Positions 1-8,309 of a stretch of 64,000 nucleotides of DNA are shown here, piece after piece. The notes beneath the pieces were generated by a model, which saw only the letters and a program-made list of their open reading frames with translations, made no database searches and was not told the DNA's origin. The stretch covers positions 248,001 through 312,000 of the forward strand of contig CAVQFB010000002.1 in NCBI GenBank assembly GCA_963711675.1, written 5' to 3'. Position 1 is the first letter of the stretch; every line of letters starts with the position of its first letter. The position numbers and the translations under genes were made by a program. This stretch comes from CAVQFB01 sp963711675 (GTDB lineage Bacteria; Acidobacteriota; Terriglobia; Terriglobales; Acidobacteriaceae).

Positions 1-540
1 AACTCATGCGGGCGTGCCGGATCGCCCGCGTCGACGAGTTCGCTGAGAGCTTTGCCGACAAGTACGACACCGTCGTCGGTGAGCGGGGAGTGAAGCTCTC
101 CGGGCGGGCAGCGACAGAGAATTTCGATTGCACGCGCTATCCTGGCCGAACCGCGCATCCTAATACTGGACGAGGCCACTTCCAGCCTGGATTCGGAGTC
201 TGAAGCGTTGATCCAGCAGGGGCTCTCGTATCTGATGCAGGGCCGTACGACCTTTGTGATTGCGCATCGGCTGTCGACCATTCGGCGAGCGGACCAGATC
301 CTGGTCATCGAACAGGGCGAAGTTGTGGAACGAGGGAAGCACGAAGAGTTGTATGCACTGCGCGGTCGCTATTTCGATTTGTACACGAAGCAGCATGGCC
401 TGGAGAGCAACCTCTTTCTGGCTCCCGGCGAGGGCGATGGAGCATTGGTTGGCGCGGATAAAGACGGCTCCGGAAATGGTTCCAAGACGGATGTTAATGC
501 CGCAGATGCATTGCGCGTGATGAGGGGAGAGATTCGCTAA
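1..540 (+). CDS. ABC exporter ATPase domain, 3' part, one frameshift
   Basis: This is the C-terminal part of an ABC transporter of the exporter type (membrane domain fused to ATPase), cut by the left edge. The nucleotide-binding domain is visible: an LSGGQRQR-type signature near 96-120, Walker B LILDEATSSLD near 163-195 and the switch histidine in VIAHRLSTIRRAD near 259-295. The reading frame changes at about 102-104, where one extra G in the run before CGGGCAG breaks the signature; removing it restores LSGGQRQR. I read this as a sequence error. The C-terminal tail after about 400 is long and rich in Gly and Asp. The following ABC genes start 7 bases downstream, so it may belong to one export operon. 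The substrate is unknown. Confidence 0.8.
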
Positions 541-547
541 ATCAAGA

Positions 548-1309
548 ATGACAACCCCCGGCAAGTCAACCCCCCAGAACGGCGTTCTGGCCGTTCTTAC
601 CGAGAATCTTTCGCGACACTTCCAGATGGGACAGGCCCTCATTCGTGCCGTGGATGGAATTTCCATCCTGGTGCGGGCCGGAGAATTCGTTGCCCTCCTC
701 GGGACGTCGGGTTCGGGGAAATCGTCGCTGCTGAACCTGATCGCCGGGCTTGATCGCCCTACCGCGGGGTCGGTGGTGGTTCAGGGGAGAGACTTGTCGA
801 AGCTTTCTCGGGACGAACTCGCCAAATATCGCCTGAGTACCGTGGGGATGGTGTTTCAATCCTTCAACCTGATCCCCAGCATGACGCTGCGCGAAAACGT
901 CGAATTGCCGATGCGTTTTGCAGAAGTGGAACGCAGCCAACGCGCCGAACTGGCCCGCCAGGCTCTGGAAAAAGTTGGTTTGGCAGCGAGGATGTCGCAT
1001 CGGCCAAGTGAGCTTTCCGGCGGCGAACAGCAGCGGGCGTCGTTGGCGCGGGCGTTGATCAACCGGCCTCAACTCTTGTTGGCCGACGAGCCGACGGGCA
1101 ACCTCGACAGCACCACGGGCACCGAGATCATGAATATGATTCGCGAGTTCAACAAGTCGCTTGGAATGACCGTTGTTCTGGTCACACACGAAAGGTCTCT
1201 CGCCGACCGCTATGCCCAACGAATGATTTTCCTCGCAGATGGCAAACTGGTGGGCGATCAGCCGAATGTTCCTGCGGGGGTGAGCCATGCGGGAGGAGAC
1301 CGGCCTTGA
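548..1309 (+). CDS. MacB/LolD-type ABC transporter ATP-binding protein
   Basis: A 253-residue stand-alone ATPase. Walker A GTSGSGKSS is at residues 52-60, the signature LSGGEQQR near 156-163 and Walker B LLLADEP near 176-182, followed by the GNLDS segment typical of the MacB/LolD/FtsE group. These ATPases drive FtsX-fold permeases that move substrates from the inner membrane or periplasm rather than through a channel. The next gene is such a permease and overlaps by four bases (TTGA), so the two should form one complex. No membrane-fusion protein is visible in the window; it could lie upstream. The start ATG has only a weak ribosome binding site. Confidence 0.9.
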   Translation: MTTPGKSTPQNGVLAVLTENLSRHFQMGQALIRAVDGISILVRAGEFVALLGTSGSGKSSLLNLIAGLDRPTAGSVVVQGRDLSKLSRDELAKYRLSTVGMVFQSFNLIPSMTLRENVELPMRFAEVERSQRAELARQALEKVGLAARMSHRPSELSGGEQQRASLARALINRPQLLLADEPTGNLDSTTGTEIMNMIREFNKSLGMTVVLVTHERSLADRYAQRMIFLADGKLVGDQPNVPAGVSHAGGDRP

Positions 1310-2715
1310 AGACTGACGATCTCTCTGAACTCGCCGTCCGCAACCTCCGCGAGTCTTTTCTGCGAAATTCTCTGACGACGATTGGCATCGCCGTGGGAGT
1401 GGCGTCACTCGTTGCCATGCTGGCGCTGGGCATCGGACTCCAGCAACTGGCTTCGCGCCGTCTGCAGCGGTCGGGACTCTTTGACACGGTGGTGGTCACA
1501 TCCCGCCGTGACTTACGCGGGTTCAATCGCGAGGAAGATAACGGTCCGTCACCTGCCGAGAGTCCTGTGCTGGATGAATCCGCCCGCCAGAAGATTGGGC
1601 AGCTTCCTGAAGTAGCCGAGGTTTTTCCCGACATTCGCTTCATCACCGACCTCCAGTTTGAAGGTAAGCCTCACCTGACCATGGTCGCCGGCCTGCCCTT
1701 TTCCTCGCGAAACAATGATGCATTCGAGGGGATGCAGGGGTCATTCTTCTCCTCCGAAACCGCACCGGAAGTCATCCTGCAGAAAGCGTTTGCCGCGCAA
1801 CTGCTGGGAAGGAAATCTAGGCCGGGTGTCGAAGAACCGCCCGTCGCTGAGCTGGCGAAACCCCTACTGGGCAAGGAACTCGTGATGCGGTATGCGGAGC
1901 GCACGGCGCAGCCGATATCTTCCGCAGGAAATGCCTCGGACGAAAGGATGCTGGGTAAATCTGACGAGGTGCAGGGAGCTTCGTACTCAGTGGTCTCACA
2001 TTTGCTGACGCTGAAAATTGTCGGAATCTCCGATCTCGATCCGGACACCATGCGTGGCGGTGGTCAGGCCCGAGTCTTCTTGCCGATCAAACTCGCCGAA
2101 AGCTTACATGTGGTGCAACCCACCGACCTGCGCGACACCACCCGCGCACTTGATGGCGCCCAGACTTATTCGAGATTGAGTGTCCGAATCAAGAGCCCAA
2201 AGAATATCCAGGTGGTCGAAGACGCCATCAAGAAAATGGGCTTCAATACTTTTTCGATCGTCGACGCGACGCGTGGCATGCGGCAATTCTTTGCAGTATT
2301 GGATCTCTTTCTGGGGATATTCGGAAGCCTGGCACTTGCGGTGGCCTCGATCGGCATCGTTAACACATTGGTGATGGCGATTCTTGAACGGCGTCGCGAA
2401 ATCGGCATCATGAAAGCGATCGGTGCGAGTGATACGGACGTGAAGAAGCTTTTCTTCGCCGAAGCCGGAGTCATGGGCCTGTTCGGCGGCGTCGCGGGCG
2501 TGGCACTGGGTTGGGCTATTGGTAGGGTGATCAATTTGGGTGCGAACATTTATTTGCGGCGCCAGCATTTTCCTGCTGAGCAGATTTGGTCGACTCCGTG
2601 GTGGCTGGTGATTGGCGCGATCGTGTTCGCCGGAATCGTCAGCCTGATATCGGGCCTATATCCTGCGGCCCGCGCCGCCCGCCTCGATCCCGTGCAGGCG
2701 TTGCGCTACGAGTAG
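1306..2715 (+). CDS. MacB/FtsX-type ABC transporter permease
   Basis: 469 residues with the MacB arrangement: one N-terminal membrane helix (about residues 20-45), a large periplasmic domain, then three C-terminal helices ending in the conserved PAARAARLDPVQALRYE tail. The segment ILERRREIGIMKAIGAS (about residues 360-376) is the cytoplasmic coupling stretch that contacts the ATPase. The start is a TTG overlapping the stop of the ATPase gene, which supports translational coupling. Known relatives export antibiotics, peptides or lipoproteins; the substrate cannot be told from the sequence. Confidence 0.9.
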   Translation: MKTDDLSELAVRNLRESFLRNSLTTIGIAVGVASLVAMLALGIGLQQLASRRLQRSGLFDTVVVTSRRDLRGFNREEDNGPSPAESPVLDESARQKIGQLPEVAEVFPDIRFITDLQFEGKPHLTMVAGLPFSSRNNDAFEGMQGSFFSSETAPEVILQKAFAAQLLGRKSRPGVEEPPVAELAKPLLGKELVMRYAERTAQPISSAGNASDERMLGKSDEVQGASYSVVSHLLTLKIVGISDLDPDTMRGGGQARVFLPIKLAESLHVVQPTDLRDTTRALDGAQTYSRLSVRIKSPKNIQVVEDAIKKMGFNTFSIVDATRGMRQFFAVLDLFLGIFGSLALAVASIGIVNTLVMAILERRREIGIMKAIGASDTDVKKLFFAEAGVMGLFGGVAGVALGWAIGRVINLGANIYLRRQHFPAEQIWSTPWWLVIGAIVFAGIVSLISGLYPAARAARLDPVQALRYE

Positions 2716-2725
2716 ACTAAACCGC

Positions 2726-3658
2726 ATGCGTCGGCTGGCTCGCTATTTCATTTTTCTATCGATCTTCCTACCAGCCCCGGCTTGGTCGCAGAGCCGGATC
2801 GACTGCAGTGCTATCAAAAGCCGGGTTCTGAAGCAGACCGTCCATTACTGTGTCCTTTTGCCCGCGAGCTATGACTCCAAGGAGTCGAAGGCGGCCAAAC
2901 GACAATATCCAGTTCTATATTTCCTGCACGGCCTGGGTGACAACGAGCAGACTCTCTTCAAGACCGGCGGCTGGACTGTGATCGATGACCTCCGACAGGA
3001 ATACAAGATTGGTGAGTTTCTGATTGTTGCGCCGGAAGGGAAGCGGAGTTTTTATATCAACTCAGCGGACGGCAAAGTTCCATACAGCGACTTCTTCCTC
3101 AGCGAGTTCATGCCCCATATTGAGGGCAAGTTCCGGATTCGCCCAGGTCGCGAGGCAAGAGGGATCAGCGGCATTTCCATGGGCGGGTACGGTGCGCTTC
3201 ACTTCGCCTTTGCTCATCCCGAACTGTTCTCGTCGGTGAGCGCGCAAAGCGCGGCGCTCATCACCCAGTCGCCACAGGAACTTAATACCGCGGAAAAGTC
3301 TCGCTCGCCACTGAGCGGTATGCTGGCCGTCGTTTTTGGGCGGCCTATCGATGCTCGCCATTGGAACGAAAACAATCCTCTTGTTCTAGCGAAAACCAAC
3401 AGAGCGCGTTTGCGAAATCTCGCCATTTACTTCAACTGCGGCGACGAAGATAACTACAGGTTCGACGAGGGCGCGAAAGCCTTGCATCAGATACTCGATT
3501 CGGAAGGCGTGAAGCACGAATACCATCTCTACCCCGGCGACCACAGCCCGGAGTACTTCTTTTCCCATTTCGCGGAGACGATGCAATTTCATTCCCGGGT
3601 CTTTGCTTCGGAAAAGCCAGCAGGCTCTCACGCCGCCACCGAGCCCGGCACGCGCTAA
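2726..3658 (+). CDS. Secreted esterase, alpha/beta hydrolase (esterase D-like)
   Basis: 310 residues. An N-terminal signal peptide (about residues 1-22, hydrophobic core followed by AWSQS) indicates export. The body has the esterase/S-formylglutathione hydrolase fold: VLYFLHGLGDN (oxyanion region) and the nucleophile elbow GISMGGYGALHFA, with the acid and base probably in CGDEDN and YPGDHSPEYF near the C terminus. It starts 10 bases after the permease gene and may be co-transcribed. The family also contains feruloyl esterases and mycolyltransferase-like enzymes, so the substrate remains open. Confidence 0.85.
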   Translation: MRRLARYFIFLSIFLPAPAWSQSRIDCSAIKSRVLKQTVHYCVLLPASYDSKESKAAKRQYPVLYFLHGLGDNEQTLFKTGGWTVIDDLRQEYKIGEFLIVAPEGKRSFYINSADGKVPYSDFFLSEFMPHIEGKFRIRPGREARGISGISMGGYGALHFAFAHPELFSSVSAQSAALITQSPQELNTAEKSRSPLSGMLAVVFGRPIDARHWNENNPLVLAKTNRARLRNLAIYFNCGDEDNYRFDEGAKALHQILDSEGVKHEYHLYPGDHSPEYFFSHFAETMQFHSRVFASEKPAGSHAATEPGTR

Positions 3659-3716
3659 GTTCGCCTGGCAGAGCTAGTGGTGCGGTTTGGATCTTGATGA
3701 TCCACTTCTCTACAGG

Positions 3717-3764
3717 TGTCATCCTCAGCGAAGCCGTTCTTCAGGCGGAGTGAAGGGTCTGGCG
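3717..3764. repeat. Interspersed hairpin-type repeat, copy A
   Basis: This 48-base intergenic stretch begins TGTCATCC and ends GGGTCTGGCG. It matches a second copy at 51773-51821 in both flanks and in spacing, with a diverged middle. The element sits between the esterase gene and the iron exporter gene. Short elements of this TCATCC...GGATCTGGC form are, as I recall, scattered in acidobacterial intergenic regions, but I cannot check that here. Confidence 0.55.
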
Positions 3765-3875
3765 GGCACCTCCACCGCCATCGGGGACAAGATTGCACCG
3801 CCGCCACTTGCGGTTCGGGCGCACGAGATCCGCTCTTTCCCTTAATATGTCTACTTCCTACAGGGGAGAAAAGAC

Positions 3876-4832
3876 ATGGCCAAGAAATTCCGGGATTTGA
3901 CCGAGCGCGAAATTCTGGCGCTCGCAATTTCGTTGGAAGAAGAGGACGGACGCATCTACGCCGACTTTGCCGACGGCCTGCGCGAATCGTTTCCTGACAC
4001 CGCAAAGCTGTTCGAGGAGATGCGCGAGGAAGAATCGGGCCACCGGACCAGCTTGATTGAGACTTACCGGCAACGCTTTGGGGAACACATTCCACTGATC
4101 CGACGACAGGATGTAAAGGGTTTCGTGCAGCGGAAACCTATGTGGCTCTCACGGCCGCTTGGCATCAACGAGGTTCGCAAGCAAGTGGAAATCATGGAGC
4201 TGGAGACGCGGCGTTTTTACGAGCGCGCCATGCAGCACGTGCAGGATGCAGGCATTCGCAAATTGCTCGGTGACCTGGCCGAGGTCGAGCGGCAGCATTA
4301 CCTGACTGCAGAATCCCTGCAACAGACGATCACCACCAAAGTGAAGGAGAAGGAAGACGATGCCCAGCGCCGGCTTCTCATCCTGCAAATCGTGCAGCCG
4401 GGACTAGCTGGGCTAATGGACGGCTCGGTCTCCACTCTGGCGCCTGTTTTCGCCGCTGCCTACGCAACCAAGAATACGCAGGATGCTTTCCTCGTGGGGC
4501 TCGCCGCGTCGATCGGCGCCGGCATCTCCATGGCCTTCGCGGAGGCGCTTTCCGATGACGGTTCGCTCACCGGCCGCGGACGTCCTATCTTGCGCGGATC
4601 TGTTACCGGCTTCATGACGGCGGCCGGCGGCATCGGCCACACACTTCCATTTCTGATCCCCAACTTCCATGTTGCGATGATCGCCGCGATGATTGTGGTG
4701 GCTGTAGAACTGGGAGTGATCAGCTTTGTCCGCCACCGCTATATGGACACGCCCTTGCTCTCCGCAGGCTTTCAGGTGGTGCTGGGCGGAGTGCTGGTTT
4801 TTGTGACCGGAATTCTTATCGGAAGTTCATAG
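3876..4832 (+). CDS. mbfA: Membrane-bound ferritin-like iron exporter (MbfA)
   Basis: 318 residues in two parts. Residues 1 to about 150 form a rubrerythrin/ferritin-like four-helix domain with carboxylate and His ligand motifs (EEEDGRIYADFA, EEMREEESGHR, MELETRRFYERA, EVERQHYLTAE). About residue 165 to the end is a VIT1/CCC1-like membrane domain of several helices (GLMDGSVSTLAPVFAAA and following). This architecture is that of MbfA, described in alpha-proteobacteria as an iron exporter that protects against iron and peroxide stress. A good ribosome binding site (AGGGGAGA) precedes the ATG. It is a single-gene unit between converging neighbours, and no clear iron box was seen upstream. Confidence 0.9.
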   Translation: MAKKFRDLTEREILALAISLEEEDGRIYADFADGLRESFPDTAKLFEEMREEESGHRTSLIETYRQRFGEHIPLIRRQDVKGFVQRKPMWLSRPLGINEVRKQVEIMELETRRFYERAMQHVQDAGIRKLLGDLAEVERQHYLTAESLQQTITTKVKEKEDDAQRRLLILQIVQPGLAGLMDGSVSTLAPVFAAAYATKNTQDAFLVGLAASIGAGISMAFAEALSDDGSLTGRGRPILRGSVTGFMTAAGGIGHTLPFLIPNFHVAMIAAMIVVAVELGVISFVRHRYMDTPLLSAGFQVVLGGVLVFVTGILIGSS

Positions 4833-4836
4833 CGGT

Positions 4837-5832
4837 CTATTTCTTGACCGCCGCCGCATCGTGCCCGTAGTACTCGTAGGCCGACATCGGCTTCTCTCCG
4901 CCTTTCTTCCAGATGCGATTGTCATCGGTCGTCTTACCGAGCGCCTTGGCCATCTCCCGAATGTGGATGGCAACTGCCCCGCAGCAGGCGCCGATGTAGT
5001 TGATGCCAATCTCACGGGCCTTCACTGCGTATTCCCCCATTTCCCTGCGCGTGAGTTGCAATGGGTCTAACGCGTAAGGGAACTCAGGCAGGCTGGTGAA
5101 ATCCGGCTTGTCCTTGGGGGTGCGATAGCCCACGGGCTGGCAACCGATGAAGCCCGGAACTGCCTTTCGCATCTCTTCCATGGCGGGCAGCATGTGCTCG
5201 GGTGGACGCAGGCAGTTCATGCCCACGATGTCAGCCCCGGCATCGAATAGCGCTTTCGCTGCCTCGGCGGCGCTCTTTCCTTCGGCGGTTTCGTCTTTAT
5301 TTTCGAAGCAGATCGTCACCATGGTGGGCAGTCCGGTTTTCTTGCCGCGCTCCACAGCGATCAGGGCTTCGCCAAGCCATGAGAATGTCTCTCCCACGAT
5401 GAAATCGACTCCCTCGTCGACTTGGATGGCAAGCTGCTCGTCGAACGTTTTCCGGACGCGGTCTGCTGCCGACGGGCTATTCGGCTCATACATCCAGGTC
5501 AGGCTGATGTTCCCTGCCACCAGGCAACGATCACCGGCAACTTCGCGCGCCACGCGCACGGCTGAGCGATTTAGGTCCTCGAGCCGGTTCTCCAAGCCCA
5601 CGGTGGCAAGTTTGTCGCGGCTGGCGTAGAAGGTGAGTGCTTGTAGAACCTCGGCGCCTGCCTCGCGAAACTCTACATGCAGTTCCCGCAAAGCGTCCGG
5701 ATAGGTGAGCGCGACTTCAGGTGTGAACGGACCCGCACGCACCCAGCCTCGCTTTTCCAGTTCCAGCAAATACCCGCCGTCCCCCAGCACCGGCCCTTCT
5801 TTCAGCCGCTCCAGAATGCCTTTCTTTTTCAT
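4837..5832 (-). CDS. Betaine-homocysteine S-methyltransferase-like protein
   Basis: 331 residues with the homocysteine S-methyltransferase barrel. The zinc-binding cysteines are present in GMNC (about residue 206) and in GACCG (about residue 289), the pattern of betaine-homocysteine methyltransferase (BHMT) and cobalamin-independent relatives. The start overlaps the stop of the flavoprotein gene by four bases (ATGA), so the two are translationally coupled. The nearby Rieske oxygenase of choline/glycine-betaine type makes a methylated-amine substrate (glycine betaine, dimethylglycine or similar) likely. Activity on another methyl donor cannot be excluded. Confidence 0.85.
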   Translation of the reverse strand: MKKKGILERLKEGPVLGDGGYLLELEKRGWVRAGPFTPEVALTYPDALRELHVEFREAGAEVLQALTFYASRDKLATVGLENRLEDLNRSAVRVAREVAGDRCLVAGNISLTWMYEPNSPSAADRVRKTFDEQLAIQVDEGVDFIVGETFSWLGEALIAVERGKKTGLPTMVTICFENKDETAEGKSAAEAAKALFDAGADIVGMNCLRPPEHMLPAMEEMRKAVPGFIGCQPVGYRTPKDKPDFTSLPEFPYALDPLQLTRREMGEYAVKAREIGINYIGACCGAVAIHIREMAKALGKTTDDNRIWKKGGEKPMSAYEYYGHDAAAVKK

Positions 5833-7451
5833 GGGTTGCCCTTTCTTCGTTTCAAGTCGCGCAAGACCTGATGCGCCGCGTTATGACCGGGCGCCCCGGT
5901 TACGCCGCCACCGGGGTGCGCACCAGCCCCACACAAATACAAGCCCGCAATCGGCGTTCGATATTGCGACCATCCCGCTACCGGGCGCATGAAGAACAGC
6001 TGTTCTAGGGAAAGGTCGCCGTGGAAGATGTTGCCTTCCGTCAGTCCATAGGTGCGCTCGAGATCGAGCGGAGTGAGAACCTGCCGCGCAAGAATTGCAT
6101 TCGGCACATTAGGCGCATATTCAGCAATCTTCTTCACCACCCGTTCGCCCAGCAGATCGCGCTTTTCGTCCCACGTGCCGCTGCGCAGGTGATAGGGCAC
6201 ATACTGCACGAAGCAGGTCAGAATGTGTTTTCCCGCGGGTGCCAGCGACGGATCAGCATTTGATGACACAACGCAATCCACCCACACCTCCTCCGGAATC
6301 TCGCCGAACTTTGCGATGTCGTAACACCGCTCGGCAAATTCAAGAGAAGGAACCAGCGTGTAGAAGGTGCGCTCCAACGGGGTCGCGGCCGCGGAAGTAC
6401 CAGTGAATCTGGGTTCTTCGGCGAGGACAAGGTTCACCTTCGCGCATGGACCTTCCATCTTGATTCCCTGTACTGCACGCACAAAGTCGGCGGGCAACTC
6501 GTTAGCCGCGATCATCTTGAGGAAAGTGCGCTTGGGATCGGCGTTGGAAAGCACCACCTTCGCGCCAATCTCGGTGCCATCTTCCAATACAACTCCGCGT
6601 GCAACCCCGTTTCTCGTGTCGATCTGCGCCACGGGTGATGATGTCCGAATCTCAACTCCCAGCTTTCTTCCGGCGGCGGCCATGGCCTGCGTGATAGCGC
6701 CCATCCCGCCTATTACGTGACCGTAGAATCCCTGGAGTTCGTGCTCTCCCCCGCTGAGTAAATGAAACAGTAGCCCTATCGCCGTTCCCGGCTGATAAGG
6801 TCCGCCATGTTTGCCGTAGACGTTGTTGGCAAGGAACATGGTCTTGATCTTGTCGGACTTGTAGTTCCGGTCGAGAAACTCACCCAGGCTGCCCGTCAGA
6901 AAGGAAATCAGCTGTGCAATTTCCTTGCTGGAGATCGACCGGAAGCGCTTGCCCACGCGGAACAGATCCGCCCAGCCATGCATGCTGGAAGTATCGAGTT
7001 CGGGCGGTGGCTCAAGAAAGAATGGCTGGAGATATCGAGCCAGCTTCTTCAGCTGATCATCGACGCGGACAAAAGTGTCTGCGTCCTCGGCGCAGACCTT
7101 CCTGAATTCTGCAACTGTGCGATCCCGGTCGGCCCACCAGGCAACAACTTGACCGTCGGGGAAGGGGACCTGGATCGACGGGTCACATGGCACCATGCGG
7201 AGGCCATGCTCAGCCAGTTTCAGGTCCCTGATGACCTCGGGTCGCAACATGCTGGCGACGTACGATGTGGTCGAGCATTTACAACCCGGCGCTATTTCTT
7301 CGGTTACACAGCAACCGCCCACAATCCCTCGTCGCTCCAGGACCAGCGTCGACAGGCCCGCGCGCGCAAGGTAAGCTGCCGCGGTCAGGCCGTTGTGACC
7401 TGCTCCCACCACGACGGCGTCGAAAGTACGCTGTGAAACAGGCTGCATCAA
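5829..7451 (-). CDS. FAD-dependent oxidoreductase, PYROXD2/phytoene-desaturase-like
   Basis: 540 residues. The N-terminal dinucleotide-binding motif is VVVGAGHNGLTAAAYLARAG, followed by an LVLERR acidic strand end. The C terminus carries the second FAD motif GLYLCGAGAHPGGGVTGAPGHNAA. Length and motifs fit the phytoene desaturase/carotenoid isomerase superfamily and in particular PYROXD2-type proteins, whose reaction is poorly known. It is the first gene of a two-gene operon with the methyltransferase and is transcribed away from the tetR gene. In this context it may oxidise an N-methylated amine or an aldehyde; that is inference. Confidence 0.85.
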   Translation of the reverse strand: MMQPVSQRTFDAVVVGAGHNGLTAAAYLARAGLSTLVLERRGIVGGCCVTEEIAPGCKCSTTSYVASMLRPEVIRDLKLAEHGLRMVPCDPSIQVPFPDGQVVAWWADRDRTVAEFRKVCAEDADTFVRVDDQLKKLARYLQPFFLEPPPELDTSSMHGWADLFRVGKRFRSISSKEIAQLISFLTGSLGEFLDRNYKSDKIKTMFLANNVYGKHGGPYQPGTAIGLLFHLLSGGEHELQGFYGHVIGGMGAITQAMAAAGRKLGVEIRTSSPVAQIDTRNGVARGVVLEDGTEIGAKVVLSNADPKRTFLKMIAANELPADFVRAVQGIKMEGPCAKVNLVLAEEPRFTGTSAAATPLERTFYTLVPSLEFAERCYDIAKFGEIPEEVWVDCVVSSNADPSLAPAGKHILTCFVQYVPYHLRSGTWDEKRDLLGERVVKKIAEYAPNVPNAILARQVLTPLDLERTYGLTEGNIFHGDLSLEQLFFMRPVAGWSQYRTPIAGLYLCGAGAHPGGGVTGAPGHNAAHQVLRDLKRRKGNP

Positions 7452-7514
7452 GACTAACCAATGGTCATTAATCTGCCCACGTCGGCAACTTACATTAGCG
7501 TATCTATCAGAAAA

Positions 7515-7528
7515 AATGAATTGTCATT
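7515..7528. promoter_or_regulatory. Candidate TetR operator (AATGA-N4-TCATT)
   Basis: A perfect 5-base inverted repeat, AATGA ATTG TCATT, lies in the 120-base gap between the divergent flavoprotein and tetR genes. A related AATG-N2-CATT sequence occurs at 7460-7469, just upstream of the flavoprotein start. Position and symmetry suit binding by the adjacent TetR regulator, controlling both directions. This is an inference from symmetry alone. Confidence 0.4.
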
Positions 7529-7553
7529 GCCACATTTATCCGATATCTTTCTC

Positions 7554-7566
7554 TGACTTGAGGTCA
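7554..7566. promoter_or_regulatory. Second candidate operator (TGAC-N5-GTCA)
   Basis: TGAC TTGAG GTCA forms an inverted repeat that ends five bases before the tetR start codon at 7572. It shares the GTCATT half-site with 7515-7528 and 7460-7469. Binding here would block translation initiation or early transcription of tetR, as in autoregulation. Support is weak on its own. Confidence 0.3.
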
Positions 7567-7571
7567 TTTAT

Positions 7572-8276
7572 ATGAGCGGTATCGGCAGTAGCGTATCCAC
7601 TCCCCCCAGGTATCGGCGCCACACCCGTCCGCGGCCTCGTTCTGAAGCCAAGCGCACCAGCATCATCGACGCGGCCATGCGCCATTTCGCCGAGCAGGGC
7701 TATCACGCGGCGCGTGTCGCAGATATTGCCGCCGAACTGGGAATCGCCAAGGGCTCCGTCTTCCAGCATTTCGGCAGCAAGGACGGCCTTTTCTTCGAGG
7801 TCTACAAGAAAGCTGTGCGCTCATTCCCGGCCTATCTGGACGCTCCTGCCGAGGTACGCGACCGCGGCTTTTATGAGGTCCTGCGGTACTGGCTGGAAAG
7901 CACCGAGCACCTGCTGCACGAAGACTCGATACCTTACCGGGTTTCGCTCCTCGGAAATTACGGGACCGACCTCGCCCTGAAGAAAGAGATCAACCGCTTT
8001 CTCATGACCGAAGATCCGTACGGGACGGTCGAGTTTGTGCGCTTTGGCTTGCAACGAGGCGAACTGCGCAAGGACCTCGATCAAGACATGATCGTCTCTA
8101 TCCTCGACTGGATGATGGAACGCTTCCAGGACGCGTTACTGACGGAAGAGTTGGACCCGGGATTGTTTCGGAGGCAGGGTAAGAGTCTGGAAAAGAAGCA
8201 GGCTCGGGTGAATCAATTTCTGGAAATACTGCGCAGCGCCATTGGCGTACAACGTGAGGGACAGGCGCGCGCCTAG
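7572..8276 (+). CDS. TetR/AcrR-family transcriptional regulator
   Basis: 234 residues. The N-terminal helix-turn-helix is typical: IIDAAMRHFAEQGYHAARVADIAAELGIAKGSV..HFGSKDGLF at about residues 32-78. The variable C-terminal ligand domain follows. It lies between the flavoprotein/methyltransferase operon (divergent) and the Rieske oxygenase gene (same strand, 33 bases downstream), so it most likely controls this cluster. The ligand is unknown; a cluster substrate such as a methylated amine is a reasonable guess. Confidence 0.9.
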   Translation: MSGIGSSVSTPPRYRRHTRPRPRSEAKRTSIIDAAMRHFAEQGYHAARVADIAAELGIAKGSVFQHFGSKDGLFFEVYKKAVRSFPAYLDAPAEVRDRGFYEVLRYWLESTEHLLHEDSIPYRVSLLGNYGTDLALKKEINRFLMTEDPYGTVEFVRFGLQRGELRKDLDQDMIVSILDWMMERFQDALLTEELDPGLFRRQGKSLEKKQARVNQFLEILRSAIGVQREGQARA

Positions 8277-8309
8277 AAGCAGAACTCAGCAGAGCAAGGG
8301 ACAAGCAAC

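Noticed and set aside
566..1408. Long minus-strand open frame of 280 codons
   Set aside because: It is antisense to the MacB-type ATPase, whose motifs are unmistakable; the antisense translation is His/Arg/Gln-rich without motifs.
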